From positions 1-64,000 of the forward strand of contig NZ_MPKW01000019.1 in the NCBI RefSeq assembly GCF_009729415.1: a stretch of DNA of 64,000 bases, written 5' to 3'. Of this stretch, positions 18,172-28,066 are shown one piece after another (the first letter of the stretch is position 1; each line of letters starts with the position of its first letter). This DNA comes from Mycolicibacterium sp. CBMA 234 (lineage in GTDB: Bacteria > Actinomycetota > Actinomycetes > Mycobacteriales > Mycobacteriaceae). Position numbers and translations under genes: made by a program. Under the pieces are notes generated by a model. The model saw only the letters and a program-made list of their open reading frames with translations. It did not search any database and was not told the DNA's origin.

Positions 18172-19002
18172 CTACTGGGGATGGGTCGCCAGGTAGTCGG
18201 CCGCCGGGATCGGGCTGGACGCGGAGTATCCGACGGGCAGCAGGATGTCGCCGGCCGTGGTCCGGTAATAGACCTGCCATTGGTAGTACCCGGCGAACGC
18301 GGCGGGGTCAGCCGCCATGACCGCTGCGTAGTCACCAACCGCCCGAACGTAGGCGGCGGAATGGTTGTAGTGGTGCAGGGCTCCGTCGGGATCGGCGGCG
18401 AAACCGTTGGCGGCCAGATACCGGCCGGCCGCCAGGATCGCGTCGCGCGGCGCGTGAATGTCGCCGCTGCCATACGCGGCGAACGTCGCCGGCAGGAACT
18501 GCATGGGCCCCTGCGCCCCAGCCGAACTATTGCCGTTGATCCGGCCGAACCGCGATTCAACGAGGTTGATCGCCGCCAGGTAGGTCCAGTCGACCCCGGA
18601 CGCCTGCTGCGCTTCGTGGAAGTAGCCGAGCAACTCATCGGCGGGGGCCGGCGACTGGATGGTCCACGGCGGCACGGTGTCCTTCGGCGGTGTCATACCG
18701 AAGAGTTCACGAGCAGCATCGACATTGCGGCTGTACGCCTGAGCCAGGGCCGCTGGGATGCGTGGTGCGATGACCGCATCCCAGTCTGGGTGCCTGGCGA
18801 CGTCGCGGTAGGCCGCTTGTTGCTGTTGCGCGGCGGAGATCAGCGCCGGTTCCGGCGTCGCGGGATCACGTATCGCCTGCTCGTCGGCGATCAGGCTGTC
18901 TGCAAGTTGTGCCAGATCAGGACCTGGGTCGGCGACCGACGGACCGCAACCGGTCAACGCCACCACGACGGCGGCGACGACGGTCGCGCACCGGCGTATC
19001 AC
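18172..19002 (-). CDS. Lytic transglycosylase-like lipoprotein (SLT fold)
   Basis: A 276-residue secreted lipoprotein (lipobox LTGC, Cys19) that should cleave peptidoglycan. The lysozyme/SLT signature is present: catalytic Glu149 in AINLVESRFGRI, then SAGAQGPMQFLPATF and the later YNHSAAYV segment. The GTG start at 19002 overlaps the stop of the DUF1304 gene, so the two are coupled. It sits in a leftward unit after ruvB and could act in wall turnover. The annotation rests on the catalytic Glu and downstream GPMQF motif; substrate cleavage has not been shown for this protein. Confidence 0.88.
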   Translation of the reverse strand: MIRRCATVVAAVVVALTGCGPSVADPGPDLAQLADSLIADEQAIRDPATPEPALISAAQQQQAAYRDVARHPDWDAVIAPRIPAALAQAYSRNVDAARELFGMTPPKDTVPPWTIQSPAPADELLGYFHEAQQASGVDWTYLAAINLVESRFGRINGNSSAGAQGPMQFLPATFAAYGSGDIHAPRDAILAAGRYLAANGFAADPDGALHHYNHSAAYVRAVGDYAAVMAADPAAFAGYYQWQVYYRTTAGDILLPVGYSASSPIPAADYLATHPQ

Positions 19003-19385
19003 TCGAATGCCGCGATCACCAGCGCCATCAGAGCGAACAGCGGGAACGCCCCCTGCACCACCGCAGCGCGAGCCTTGTCAGGAGACGAGAGCAACAGCAC
19101 CATAGCGGCCGCTGCCATCGAGCCGACGCCGGCGAACATCAGCGCGAAACCGATTCCCTTACAGCCCACCACGATTGCCGCGATGCCGACGGCAGCGATG
19201 ATCGCAAGAAACAGGTTGTAAAACCCCTGGTTGAAGGCGAGCGGTTTGGTGATCTCGGCGGTCTCCGGCGTGGTGCCGAAAGTAGCCCGAGTGCGCGGCG
19301 CGGTCCATAGCAGCGACTCCATCACGAAGATGTACACGTGCAAGAGCGCGGCCAGGCCGGCGAGGATAGACCCTGCAATCAGCAT
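18999..19385 (-). CDS. DUF1304-family membrane protein
   Basis: A 128-residue protein with four predicted membrane helices (starts LIAGSILAGLAALLHVYIFVM) and the family-typical NQGFYNLFLA motif. Function is unknown. ATG 19385 is 4 bp after the ruvB stop codon, and its own stop overlaps the transglycosylase GTG, so it bridges ruvCAB and the wall enzyme in a contiguous transcript. An in-frame upstream start (19415) would overlap ruvB and is not preferred. Confidence 0.87.
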   Translation of the reverse strand: MLIAGSILAGLAALLHVYIFVMESLLWTAPRTRATFGTTPETAEITKPLAFNQGFYNLFLAIIAAVGIAAIVVGCKGIGFALMFAGVGSMAAAAMVLLLSSPDKARAAVVQGAFPLFALMALVIAAFE

Positions 19386-19389
19386 GGGG

Positions 19390-20448
19390 CTATTCAAACA
19401 GTCCGGCCTGCCCAAGTCCGTTGATCGGCGGTTGTAGGCCCAAATGAGTCCAGGCCTGCGGCGTCGCTACGCGGCCACGCGGAGTCCGGGCGATCATCCC
19501 GGCCCGGACCAGGAACGGCTCGCACACCTCCTCGACGGTGGTGGCCTCCTCCCCCACGGCCACCGCCAACGTGGAGACACCGACCGGACCGCCGCCGAAA
19601 CTCTTTGTCAGCGCGGTCAATACCGCGCGGTCGAGACGGTCCAAGCCCAGTTCGTCGACGTCGTAGACCGCCAGCGCGGCCTTGGCCACATCCCGGGTGA
19701 TGACGCCGTCGGCCCGGACCTCGGCATAGTCGCGCACTCGGCGCAGCAGCCGGTTCGCGATGCGTGGCGTGCCGCGGGACCGCCGGGCCACCTCAGCTCC
19801 GGCCTCGGCGCCCAGCTCGATGCCAAGGATGCCGGCCGAGCGGGCCAGCACCCGTTCGAGCTCGGGCGGCTCGTAGAAGTCCATGTGCGCGGTGAAGCCG
19901 AAGCGGTCGCGCAGCGGGCCGGTCAGCGCGCCCGAGCGGGTCGTCGCCCCGACCAGGGTGAACGGGGCGACTTCCAACGGAATCGACGTCGCGCCGGGGC
20001 CTTTACCGACCACCACGTCGACCCGGAAGTCCTCCATGGCCAGGTACAGCATTTCCTCGGCGGGCCGGGCGATGCGGTGGATCTCGTCGATGAACAGCAC
20101 GTCGCCCTCGACCAGGTTGCTGAGCATGGCAGCCAGATCGCCGGCACGTTCCAGCGCGGGCCCGGAGGTGAGGCGCAGCGACGAGCTCAGTTCCGCCGCG
20201 ATGATCATGGCCAGCGACGTCTTGCCGAGGCCAGGCGGCCCCGAGAGCAGGATGTGGTCCGGCGTCCCGCCGCGGTTCTTGGCACCCTCGAGCACCAATT
20301 GCAGCTGCTCACGCACGCGGGGCTGGCCGATGAATTCGCGCAGCGACTTGGGGCGCAGGCTGGCGTCGACGTCACCCTCGCCGACTGTCAGCGCCGGTGA
20401 GACGTCCCGCTCGTCGGGTTCGACACCCTCATCTTCGAACCGGCTCAC
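19390..20448 (-). CDS. ruvB: Holliday junction branch-migration ATPase RuvB
   Basis: A 352-residue AAA+ motor that, with RuvA, drives branch migration. Walker A is GPPGLGKTS (70-78) and Walker B FIDEIH (119-124), with the [15 protein letters not shown] sensor/arginine-finger region and a C-terminal winged helix with the [19 protein letters not shown] motif (here [15 protein letters not shown]). GTG start overlaps the ruvA stop (GTGA). Part of the SOS-boxed ruvC-ruvA-ruvB operon. Confidence 0.97.
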   Translation of the reverse strand: MSRFEDEGVEPDERDVSPALTVGEGDVDASLRPKSLREFIGQPRVREQLQLVLEGAKNRGGTPDHILLSGPPGLGKTSLAMIIAAELSSSLRLTSGPALERAGDLAAMLSNLVEGDVLFIDEIHRIARPAEEMLYLAMEDFRVDVVVGKGPGATSIPLEVAPFTLVGATTRSGALTGPLRDRFGFTAHMDFYEPPELERVLARSAGILGIELGAEAGAEVARRSRGTPRIANRLLRRVRDYAEVRADGVITRDVAKAALAVYDVDELGLDRLDRAVLTALTKSFGGGPVGVSTLAVAVGEEATTVEEVCEPFLVRAGMIARTPRGRVATPQAWTHLGLQPPINGLGQAGLFE

Positions 20449-21032
20449 TTCTTACCCAACATCGACAGGGCCGCCCGCAGCGCCGTGGCGGTGTTCGCCT
20501 CCGGGTCGTTGGCCAGCACCTTGTCAGTGGCCTCCTCGGCCTGTTTGGCCGGAAAGCCAAGTCCGATAAGGGCTTCCACGACTGGTCCACGGATGGAATG
20601 GCCTCCGACAACGCCGGCACCGGCGCCCGCCGTCGCGCCGATCTTGTCGCGCAACTCCAGGACCATGCGCTCGGCGCCACGCTTGCCGATGCCCGGCACG
20701 CGGGTGAGCGCGGTGACGTCACCGTCGGCCAGCGCCTGCCGCAACGTCGGCGCGTCGTACACCGCGAGCGTTGCCAGCGCGATCTTCGGCCCGACCCCGG
20801 ACACCCCGAGCAGGACATTGAAGAGATCCCGGGCGTCCGAGTCCGCGAAACCGTACAAGGTCTGGGAATCCTCGCGGACGATCATCGCGGTGATCAGCCG
20901 CGATTCGTTGCCGCGGCGCAGCGTGGACAGGGTCGCCGGGGTGGCCATGATCTTGTAGCCCACGCCGGCGGCCTCGACCACCGCGTGATCGAGCGCGATG
21001 TCGATGACCTCGCCACGTACCGATGCGATCAT
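20445..21032 (-). CDS. ruvA: Holliday junction DNA-binding protein RuvA
   Basis: A 195-residue junction-recognition subunit with an N-terminal OB fold ([15 protein letters not shown]), tandem helix-hairpin-helix motifs ([17 protein letters not shown] and [19 protein letters not shown]) and a C-terminal domain that contacts RuvB. Overlaps both neighbours by 4 bp, ensuring stoichiometric translation. Length is typical. Confidence 0.97.
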   Translation of the reverse strand: MIASVRGEVIDIALDHAVVEAAGVGYKIMATPATLSTLRRGNESRLITAMIVREDSQTLYGFADSDARDLFNVLLGVSGVGPKIALATLAVYDAPTLRQALADGDVTALTRVPGIGKRGAERMVLELRDKIGATAGAGAGVVGGHSIRGPVVEALIGLGFPAKQAEEATDKVLANDPEANTATALRAALSMLGKK

Positions 21033-21586
21033 GCGCGCGCCGCCTTCACCTTCGCTGCGTACTGCTTCTTGAACTCCGCTGCTTTGGCCTCTGCCTCGGC
21101 CATCCTGGCGATCATCGGCGCCCGCCAGCAGTGGCAGATGGCCAGGGCCAGGGCGTCAGCGGCGTCAGCCGGAGTCGGTTTCTGTTGTAGCCCAAGGATT
21201 TTGGTGACCATGGTGGTGACCTGCGCCTTGTCCGCGCGACCGTTGCCGGTGACCGCGGCTTTCACCTCACTGGGCGTATGGAAGTGCACGTCGATCCCCC
21301 GACGCGCCGCCGCCAGGGCGATGACACCGCCGGCCTGTGCCGTGCCCATGGCGGTGTTGGCGTTCTGGTTGGCGAACACCCGCTCGATGGCAATGACGTC
21401 GGGACGGTGGGTATCCATCCAGTGTTCGACGGTGTCACTGATGGTCAACAAGCGCCGGTGCAGCTCGACGTCGGACGGGGTACGCACCACGTCGACATCG
21501 AGCGCGGTGACCTTGCGCCCCGTGCCCCCCTCGACCATCGAAAGGCCACAGCGCGTCAAACCGGGGTCGACGCCCATCACCCGCAC
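21029..21586 (-). CDS. ruvC: Crossover junction endodeoxyribonuclease RuvC
   Basis: Resolves Holliday junctions by paired nicking. The 185-residue protein keeps the four acidic catalytic positions: Asp7 in [11 protein letters not shown], Glu68 in IAIERVF, and Asp141/Asp144 in [12 protein letters not shown]. The GTG at 21586 gives VRVMGVDPG, the usual mycobacterial N-terminus. It leads the ruvC-ruvA-ruvB operon, and an SOS box lies 19 bp upstream. Confidence 0.97.
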   Translation of the reverse strand: MRVMGVDPGLTRCGLSMVEGGTGRKVTALDVDVVRTPSDVELHRRLLTISDTVEHWMDTHRPDVIAIERVFANQNANTAMGTAQAGGVIALAAARRGIDVHFHTPSEVKAAVTGNGRADKAQVTTMVTKILGLQQKPTPADAADALALAICHCWRAPMIARMAEAEAKAAEFKKQYAAKVKAARA

Positions 21587-21605
21587 GCCTACTCCTCACT
21601 AGGTC

Positions 21606-21621
21606 CCGAACAGCTGTTCGA
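21606..21621 (-). promoter_or_regulatory. LexA SOS box upstream of ruvC
   Basis: CCGAAC-AGCT-GTTCGA matches the mycobacterial/Gram-positive SOS consensus TCGAAC-N4-GTTCGA at 11 of 12 specified positions. It lies between ruvC and the divergent NAD(P)-binding protein gene, 19 bp from the ruvC start. ruvC is a known LexA target in Mtb. Confidence 0.85.
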
Positions 21622-21714
21622 TAGCTTAGCGGGCGGCGGCGACAGGGTGCGGCAGGGACACGCCTTTCGATGCAGGCGGTCGACCACACGCCGGTGCGTG
21701 ACACAGTTGGAGGC

Positions 21715-22365
21715 ATGCGCGTCGTTATCGCCGGTGGACACGGAAAAATCGCCCTACTGCTGGAGCAACTGCTCGCCAGTCGCGGCGACTCGGTCGCCGG
21801 GCTGATCCGCAATCCCACCCAGGCTGCCGACCTGGAAGCCGTCGGGGCCACGGCAATCGTCGTCGACCTCGAGCAGGCATCTGCCAGTGACGTCGCCTCG
21901 CAGCTTCGGGACGCGGACGCGGTCGTGTTCGCGGCGGGCGCCGGCCCGGGCAGCGGTGCCGCACGCAAGCAGACAGTGGATCGCGACGCGGCCATCCTGC
22001 TGGCCGATGCCGCGGAAGCCGCCGGGGTGGGCCGCTACGTGATGGTGTCGGCGATTTCGGCCGACGACCGCAGCTTGGACGCCGGCTACGACCCCGTGTT
22101 CCTGGCGTATATCCAGGCCAAGTCCGAGGCCGACGCCGACATGCGGGCCCGCACCGGGCTGAAGACGACGATTGTGCGACCGGGGCGGCTCACCGACGAT
22201 CCCGGCACCGGTCTGGTGCGGATCGCCGAAACCACCGGTCGCGGCGCCATTCCGCGCGCCGACGTTGCCGCCGTGCTGCTGGCAGTGCTGGATAACCCGG
22301 AGTCTGCTGCGCGGACCTTCGAGGTGATCTCCGGGGATACTCCGGTCGGCGCAGCCCTCGGCTGA
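21715..22365 (+). CDS. NAD(P)H-binding atypical SDR/NmrA-like protein
   Basis: A 216-residue Rossmann protein beginning MRVVIAGGHGKIALLLEQLL, with the atypical GGxGxI dinucleotide motif (residues 7-12), and the later YIQAKSEAD segment containing the reduced YxxxK-like site. Members include flavin reductases, epimerase-like and NmrA sensors; the reaction is not identifiable. ATG 21715 is preferred to 21670 because the Rossmann strand starts there. It is divergent from ruvC, sharing the SOS-box-containing gap, and converges on yebC with a 16-bp gap. Confidence 0.82.
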   Translation: MRVVIAGGHGKIALLLEQLLASRGDSVAGLIRNPTQAADLEAVGATAIVVDLEQASASDVASQLRDADAVVFAAGAGPGSGAARKQTVDRDAAILLADAAEAAGVGRYVMVSAISADDRSLDAGYDPVFLAYIQAKSEADADMRARTGLKTTIVRPGRLTDDPGTGLVRIAETTGRGAIPRADVAAVLLAVLDNPESAARTFEVISGDTPVGAALG

Positions 22366-22381
22366 GCCGCGATCGGCTCGG

Positions 22382-23137
22382 TTACTCCTCGTCGAGCTGC
22401 GCGGCGACGTCGTCCGGGATGTCGACGTTGGTGTAGACGTTCTGGACATCGTCGCTGTCTTCCAGCGCGTCGACCAGCTTGAACACCTTGCGGGCACCCT
22501 CGAGGTCGACTGCCACCGACACCGACGGCTGAAAGCCGGACTCGGCCGAGTCGTAGTCGATCCCGGCTTCCTGCAGCGCGGTGCGCACCGCGACCAGGTC
22601 GGTCGGTTCGCAGATAACCTCGAACGCTTCGCCGAGATCATTGACCTCTTCGGCGCCGGCGTCCAGGACGGCCATCAGGACGTCGTCCTCGGTCTGGCCG
22701 TTCTTCTCCAGCGTGATGATGCCCTTGCGGGAGAACAGGTAGGACACCGAACCGGGGTCGGCCATGTTGCCGCCGTTGCGGGTCATCGCGACGCGGACCT
22801 CGCCGGCGGCGCGGTTACGGTTGTCGCTCAGGCACTCGATGAGCACGGCGACACCGTTGGGGCCGTAGCCCTCGTACATGATGGTCTGCCAGTCGGCGCC
22901 GCCGGCTTCCTCGCCCGCGCCACGCTTGCGCGCCCGCTCGATGTTGTCGTTGGGGACCGAGGTCTTCTTGGCCTTCTGAATGGCGTCGTACAGCGTCGGG
23001 TTGCCGCCGGGATCACCACCGCCGGTGCGCGCGGCCACCTCGATGTTCTTGATCAGCTTGGCGAACTCTTTACCTCGGCGCGCGTCCTTGACGGCCTTCT
23101 GGTGCTTGGTTGTCGCCCACTTGGAATGGCCGCTCAT
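22382..23137 (-). CDS. yebC: YebC/PmpR-family protein
   Basis: A 251-residue member of the highly conserved YebC family, starting [15 protein letters not shown] with the acidic C-terminus usual for the group. Members were named as transcriptional regulators, and some have been linked to relief of ribosome stalling, so the label regulator is not certain. Corresponds to Mtb Rv2603c, next to the pdx genes there; here a GT39 gene and a lipase-like gene intervene. Confidence 0.93.
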   Translation of the reverse strand: MSGHSKWATTKHQKAVKDARRGKEFAKLIKNIEVAARTGGGDPGGNPTLYDAIQKAKKTSVPNDNIERARKRGAGEEAGGADWQTIMYEGYGPNGVAVLIECLSDNRNRAAGEVRVAMTRNGGNMADPGSVSYLFSRKGIITLEKNGQTEDDVLMAVLDAGAEEVNDLGEAFEVICEPTDLVAVRTALQEAGIDYDSAESGFQPSVSVAVDLEGARKVFKLVDALEDSDDVQNVYTNVDIPDDVAAQLDEE

Positions 23138-23221
23138 GCGTGTACGCCCTCTTTCTGGTGAAACATCGACTGACCAGTTTACGTGGACGTGCGAGCGGCC
23201 CCGACAGCCCTGGTCACGACG

Positions 23222-23267
23222 GTGCGGCCAGATCGCGATTCCGGCACTCGGAACAATCTGGCCGCAC
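23222..23267 (-). terminator. Hairpin between the GT39 gene and yebC
   Basis: An outer 12-bp stem (GTGCGGCCAGAT with ATCTGGCCGCAC) encloses an inner 5-bp stem TTCCG/CGGAA. It begins 12 bp beyond the GT39 stop on the minus strand and should reduce read-through into yebC. No U-run follows. Confidence 0.6.
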
Positions 23268-23278
23268 AGTCGCGACGA

Positions 23279-25222
23279 TTACTTCTTCAGTGGCTGCGTC
23301 AGGTTGTAGACCGTGTCGGAGCCGACCTTGATCGGCGCAAAGTTGGCGCTCACCCAGTCCGCGATGTCGGAGTGCGAATCGCCGCCCCAATGCCCCTTGT
23401 TGTCAGACACGATGTAGTAACCGACCTCGTGGCCCGCGACGTACGACTGGAACTGCTGCAGCGTCGGCGCCGGGTCGGTGCCGCCGAAGCCGCCGATCGC
23501 GATCACCGGCGTGCGGGTGTCCAGCTCCAGTCCGGCTGCGGCCGACGACCGGTTGATGGCTGCCGACCACTTGGTGTCGGTCGCCTTCAGCAGTGCGTTC
23601 AGCTCAGGGTTGGGGTCATTCTGGCCCCAACCACCGTGGCCGTTGTCGTCCTTGTCAGCCGGGCCGACGGACGGGCCACCACCGAGGTGCGGCTGGCCGA
23701 AGGTCGCGACCGAGTAGGCCACCGATCCACCGACCGCGCCGAACATCGCCAGGCCCAGGGCCAGCGTCGCGATCCGCTTCCGGTTGTCCCGTCCCGCGGT
23801 CCACACCAGAGCGACGGACCCCACGACGGCGGCGGCCAGCAACACCCAGCGCAGCGCCGGCAGCCAGTCGGCGTTGCGGCCCAGAATCACGAAGCCCCAC
23901 ACCCCGCTGCCGAGAAGCATTGTGGCCAAACCGATTCGGTGCAACAGTGAGTCCCGCTTCCGCCACATCTCCACGACGGCGATGGCGAACATCGCGGCGA
24001 TGGCGGGAGCCACCGCCAGGCAGTAGTACGGGTGCACGTTGGTCTTCATGAAGCTCAGCACCAGACCGACGCTTACCAACCAGCCGCCGAACAGGATGGC
24101 GCCGGCGCGGACCAGATCCGTGCGGGGTGCTCGGCCCCGCGAGATCAGCACGAACACTGTGGCCAGCAGCGCAGCCGGCACCAGCCAGCCGATTTCAAAG
24201 CCGAATTCGCCGCTGAACAGGCGAGGCAGGCCCTGGACCTGATCACCGAAACCGCCGTGGTGCGGCATGGTCTTGATGGCCTCGCCGGCGGCATGGCCGA
24301 CGTGTTCGCCAGTGACCGTATGCACCGTCGACGGCGCGTCGGGGTCCATCTTGCCCATGTGGTTCTTACCGAGCACCCGGCCAAAACCGTTGTAGCCCAA
24401 CACCAGATTCATGAAGCTGTTGTCCGTCGAGCCGGCCATGTACGGCCGCGACGACGCCGGCCACAGGATCGTCAACACCACATACCAACCGGAAGAGACC
24501 ACGAGCGCCAGCAGGGCGCCGGCCAGGTGCCAAATCCGGCTACGCAGGGCGACCGGAGCAGCGATCAGGTACACCAGGCCGAGGGCCGGCGCCACCATCA
24601 CGCCTTCGAGCATCTTGGCCAGGAACGCGAAACCCAGGGCGACGCCGACCAGCGCCATCCACTTGGCGCCGTTCTTGTCCAAGGCCCGGACGGTGAAGTA
24701 CGCCGCCAGCGTCATCAGCAGCACCATGGCCGCGTCGGGGTTGTTGAAACGGAACATCATGACGGACACCGGCGTCAGCGCGAGGACCGCACCGGCGAGC
24801 AGGCCCGCGCCCGGACCACTGATCCGTCGTACCGCGGCGTAGAGCAGCCAAACGGAGGCGACAGCCATCAGCGCCTCGGGGATCAGCATGCTCGCGCTGC
24901 TGAACCCGAAGATCTGGCCGGAGAGCGCCATGACCCACTGCGACAGCGGCGGCTTGTCCACGGTGATGACGTTGTGCGGGTCGATGGACCCGAACAGCAG
25001 CGCCTCCCAGTTCCGCGAACCAGCCCATACCGCGGCGGCGTAGAACTGGTTGCCCATGCCGTTGATGGTGATGTTCCACAGATAGCTGACCGCCGTGACG
25101 ATCAGCAGGGCGGCCAGTGCGGTGCGTTCGCCGGTTTTGGTCGCCAAGCTCCAGCGACGCGGCGCCGGGGCGGCTGGCTCAGCAGTCGGGGCGTCCATGA
25201 CGGCAGCGGATGTCGTACTCAC
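23279..25222 (-). CDS. GT39-family membrane glycosyltransferase (YkcB/ArnT-like)
   Basis: A 647-residue polytopic GT-C enzyme with about 11-12 membrane helices. The first extracytoplasmic loop carries IDPHNVITVDKPPLSQWV, the acidic/DKPP motif of PMT_2 (GT39) enzymes that use polyprenyl-phosphate sugars. A soluble C-terminal part (about residues 520-640; FGGTDPAPTLQQF, VSDNKGHWGGDSH) matches the YkcB C-terminal domain. It probably transfers a sugar from a decaprenyl-phosphate donor to an envelope acceptor. The start is GTG 25222. Acceptor and sugar are unknown. A mannosyltransferase role like Pmt is possible but the C-terminal domain argues for the YkcB branch. Confidence 0.85.
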   Translation of the reverse strand: MSTTSAAVMDAPTAEPAAPAPRRWSLATKTGERTALAALLIVTAVSYLWNITINGMGNQFYAAAVWAGSRNWEALLFGSIDPHNVITVDKPPLSQWVMALSGQIFGFSSASMLIPEALMAVASVWLLYAAVRRISGPGAGLLAGAVLALTPVSVMMFRFNNPDAAMVLLMTLAAYFTVRALDKNGAKWMALVGVALGFAFLAKMLEGVMVAPALGLVYLIAAPVALRSRIWHLAGALLALVVSSGWYVVLTILWPASSRPYMAGSTDNSFMNLVLGYNGFGRVLGKNHMGKMDPDAPSTVHTVTGEHVGHAAGEAIKTMPHHGGFGDQVQGLPRLFSGEFGFEIGWLVPAALLATVFVLISRGRAPRTDLVRAGAILFGGWLVSVGLVLSFMKTNVHPYYCLAVAPAIAAMFAIAVVEMWRKRDSLLHRIGLATMLLGSGVWGFVILGRNADWLPALRWVLLAAAVVGSVALVWTAGRDNRKRIATLALGLAMFGAVGGSVAYSVATFGQPHLGGGPSVGPADKDDNGHGGWGQNDPNPELNALLKATDTKWSAAINRSSAAAGLELDTRTPVIAIGGFGGTDPAPTLQQFQSYVAGHEVGYYIVSDNKGHWGGDSHSDIADWVSANFAPIKVGSDTVYNLTQPLKK

Positions 25223-25377
25223 ATGACTATTAAGACGGCTCCGGCTATGCCTTAGCTGTGAAGCCCACGAGCCGGCGCTATGACTTGGGCGTTCGCGTGT
25301 CAGCCGGCCCGATGACGCTGCTCACAATGCGCTGCTTTTTCACAGCGTAGACAGTGAACACTCGTACACTCAGTCGC

Positions 25378-26583
25378 ATGGATGACCCGACCACCAGCGA
25401 AGCCGGCGCGCTCGCCGAGCTCAGCCTGCAGGAACTGGGCACTGCCGTCGACGGCATCCACACCATCCAGCGCGCCATCTCCGAGCGGGTGTTCCGCCTG
25501 GTGGGCCTGGGAGTCGGACCGGCCGCCAAACCCGTCAAGGTCGTCTACGACGCCATCACGGATGGCGTCTACTCCGCGATCGGGCACACCTTCACGACGG
25601 CTGCGCCCGTTGCCGGCAAGGCATTCGACGGACCGACCGCCGGCACGTTGTCCGATCAAACGGGCGGCGCGCGGGTACTCGCGGCATTGCAGGGGTTGAT
25701 CGGTGACAAGCTGCATGAGCAAGGCTCAGCGCTGGCGACCACCATGTCAGTACGCGTCGATGGCCGGGCAGTGTCCCTGGACCCTGCCAGCGTGCGGGCC
25801 GCCTACCCCACTGCAACCGGCGACGTCGTGGTGTTCCTCCACGGATTGATGGAGACCGAAGCGTTCTGGGCGCTGGGCAACCGGCCGACCTATAGCCAGC
25901 GGCTCGGGTCCGACATAGACATCACCGGCGTCGAAATCCGGTACAACACCGGCCTGCACATCTCGGACAACGGCGTTCTGCTGTCCGAGCTGCTGGACCA
26001 ACTGGTTGCCGGGTGGCCAGTGCCGGTGCGGACTATCTCGCTGGTCGGCCACTCGATGGGCGGCTTGGTGATCCGCTCGGCGTGCGCGGTTGCCGACCGG
26101 TCGTGGGTGGACCGGGTGCGCACCGTCGTCACGCTCGGCACGCCGCACACCGGGGCGCCGCTGGAGAAGGTCGTGCATTTCGGATCGGCCGCGCTCAGTG
26201 CGCTGCCCGAAACCCGGCCGCTGGGCAACCTGCTGCGCCGGCGCAGCACCGGCATCCGCGATCTGCGGTTCGGCTCACTGGACGAACGCGACTGGCGCGA
26301 CCGCGATGCCGACGCCCTGCGCGCTGAGGCGCAGACCGACGTCCCGCTGCTCGACGGGGTGTCGTACTACTGCGTGAGCGCCACCCTGGCGCGGACCCCG
26401 GCCAACCCGATCGGTTGGGTGCTGGGCGACGGCCTGGTACAGGTACGCAGTGCGCAAGGCCGAAGCAAAAAGCGCGACATGGGTTTTCAGCGCGACAATC
26501 GCCTGCATCTGCCGGAAGCGAACCACTTCACGCTGCTCAACGACGAACGGATCTACGACCGCCTCCGCATCTGGTTGTCGTGA
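25378..26583 (+). CDS. Alpha/beta hydrolase, lipase/PGAP1-like
   Basis: A 401-residue cytosolic-looking hydrolase without a signal peptide. It has the oxyanion strand VVVFLHGLMETEAFW, nucleophile elbow GHSMGG (Ser226) and a C-terminal DGLVQVRSAQG...ANHFTLLND segment supplying the acid and His. The N-terminal 120 residues form a helical extension (ELGTAVDGIHTIQRAI) not seen in minimal lipases. ATG 25378 is preferred to 25354 because similarity begins there. It is divergent from the GT39 gene, across about 155 bp. Ester substrate is unknown. Confidence 0.84.
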   Translation: MDDPTTSEAGALAELSLQELGTAVDGIHTIQRAISERVFRLVGLGVGPAAKPVKVVYDAITDGVYSAIGHTFTTAAPVAGKAFDGPTAGTLSDQTGGARVLAALQGLIGDKLHEQGSALATTMSVRVDGRAVSLDPASVRAAYPTATGDVVVFLHGLMETEAFWALGNRPTYSQRLGSDIDITGVEIRYNTGLHISDNGVLLSELLDQLVAGWPVPVRTISLVGHSMGGLVIRSACAVADRSWVDRVRTVVTLGTPHTGAPLEKVVHFGSAALSALPETRPLGNLLRRRSTGIRDLRFGSLDERDWRDRDADALRAEAQTDVPLLDGVSYYCVSATLARTPANPIGWVLGDGLVQVRSAQGRSKKRDMGFQRDNRLHLPEANHFTLLNDERIYDRLRIWLS

Positions 26584-26630
26584 TTTGTGCACGAAAATCC
26601 GTGGCTCGCGCGGAAAAACGTGCACAAATC
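26582..26630. terminator. Hairpin between the convergent lipase and pdxT genes
   Basis: Perfect 12-bp arms GATTTGTGCACG (26582-26593) and CGTGCACAAATC (26619-26630) around a 25-nt loop; the left arm overlaps the lipase stop codon. It fills the 50-bp convergent gap and could end both transcripts. Confidence 0.55.
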
Positions 26631-26633
26631 GCG

Positions 26634-27215
26634 CTAGAGCGACTCGACGAAGAGCTTGTGGATGCGGCGGTCGCCGGTGACTTCGGGATGGAACGACGTC
26701 GCCAGCATGCGGCCCTGGCGGACCGCGACAGGATGACCGGCCGCGCGGGCCAGCACCTCGACGTCAGGACCGACGCGCTCGACCCACGGCGCCCGGATGA
26801 ACACCGCGTGCACGGGCTCATTCAGCCCGACGAACTCGAGATCTCCCTCGAACGAATCGACCTGACGACCGAAGGCGTTGCGCCGCACCGTCATATCGAT
26901 ACCGCGCAGGGGCAGAGCCTCACGCCCGGGCACGCCGGCGTCGTTGATCTCGGTGGCCAACAGAATCATTCCGGCGCACGACCCGTAGCACGGCATGCCC
27001 GCGGCCAAACGAGCCCGCAGCGGCTCCAGCAGCTCCAGCTCGCGCAGCAGGTGGCTCATCGCGGTGGATTCGCCGCCCGGAATCACCAGGGCGTCAATGG
27101 CATTCAACTCGGCGAGCCGACGAACCGTCGAAACCTCAGCGCCCGCGTCCCGCAGGGCCGCCAGATGCTCACGCGTATCCCCTTGCAGCGCAAGGACGCC
27201 GACGCGCGGGCTCAC
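26634..27215 (-). CDS. pdxT: Pyridoxal 5'-phosphate synthase glutaminase subunit PdxT
   Basis: Releases ammonia from glutamine and channels it to PdxS. The 193-residue class I amidotransferase has GGES (47-50), nucleophile Cys80 in CYGSCAGM and the His176/Glu178 pair in SFHPEV. GTG 27215 overlaps the tesB stop (GTGA) and gives the standard N-terminus [13 protein letters not shown]; the longer upstream frame is an extension into tesB. It is last in pdxS-tesB-pdxT. Confidence 0.95.
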   Translation of the reverse strand: MSPRVGVLALQGDTREHLAALRDAGAEVSTVRRLAELNAIDALVIPGGESTAMSHLLRELELLEPLRARLAAGMPCYGSCAGMILLATEINDAGVPGREALPLRGIDMTVRRNAFGRQVDSFEGDLEFVGLNEPVHAVFIRAPWVERVGPDVEVLARAAGHPVAVRQGRMLATSFHPEVTGDRRIHKLFVESL

Positions 27216-28057
27216 TCGGCCGACGGGGTGAAGCCGCGGTCGTAGCGGGTCAGCCCCTCCTGCATCACAGCAGCGACCATCGCGCCATGCTGGTTGAAAA
27301 TCTTGCCCTGGGTCAGCGCCCGGCCGCCATTCGCCGACGGCGACGACTGGTCGTACAACAGCCATTCGTCAGCCCGGAACGGACGCATGAACCACATGGC
27401 GTGGTCCAGCGAAGCGATGTTCATATGTTTGCGTACCTCAAGGTGATTCACCTGCGCTGAACCCAGCAGCGTCAGGTCACTCATGTATGCCAGGGCACAG
27501 ATGTGCAGGACATGGTCGTCGGGCAGCGGGTCGCGATGCCGGAACCACACCTGCTGCTGCGATGCCTTGCCGGGAACCCGGGCTACCTGGTCCCGCGGCA
27601 CGATGCGCACGTCCCACTCGGCGAACTGGGCGAACCCGGCGTCGTCGAATGCTCCGGCGGACCGAAACCCCTTCGACAGATCGGGTGGCGGCGGTACCGG
27701 CATCTCGTCTTGATGCTCGATACCGCTCTGTTCGGTCTGGAACGACGCCGACATCGAGAAGATGGTCTCGCCATGCTGGATCGCACTGACCCGACGGGTG
27801 CAGAACGATCCACCATCGCGAATCCGCTCGATCATGTACACAGTCGGTGCCCGGGCGTCACCGGGACGCAAGAAGTACCCGTGCAACGAGTGCACTTGAT
27901 ACTTCGGGTCCACGGTGCGCACCGCCGACACCAACGACTGACCGGCTACGTGGCCACCGAAAGTGCGCTGCAGAAAACCCGATTCGGGGCTGAAGACACT
28001 GCCGCGGTAGATGTTGACCTCAAGCTGCTCGAGGTCGAGTATCTGCTCGATTGCCAC
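27212..28057 (-). CDS. tesB: Acyl-CoA thioesterase II
   Basis: A 281-residue double-hotdog TesB that hydrolyses medium- and long-chain acyl-CoA. Visible are [13 protein letters not shown] in the first domain, [14 protein letters not shown], and [21 protein letters not shown] plus [10 protein letters not shown] in the second, which include the Asp, Ser/Thr and Gln positions of the TesB catalytic network. It lies between pdxS (9-bp gap) and pdxT (4-bp overlap), an arrangement shared with Mtb Rv2606c-Rv2605c-Rv2604c. Confidence 0.94.
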   Translation of the reverse strand: MAIEQILDLEQLEVNIYRGSVFSPESGFLQRTFGGHVAGQSLVSAVRTVDPKYQVHSLHGYFLRPGDARAPTVYMIERIRDGGSFCTRRVSAIQHGETIFSMSASFQTEQSGIEHQDEMPVPPPPDLSKGFRSAGAFDDAGFAQFAEWDVRIVPRDQVARVPGKASQQQVWFRHRDPLPDDHVLHICALAYMSDLTLLGSAQVNHLEVRKHMNIASLDHAMWFMRPFRADEWLLYDQSSPSANGGRALTQGKIFNQHGAMVAAVMQEGLTRYDRGFTPSAE

Positions 28058-28066
28058 GTGTTGGTT

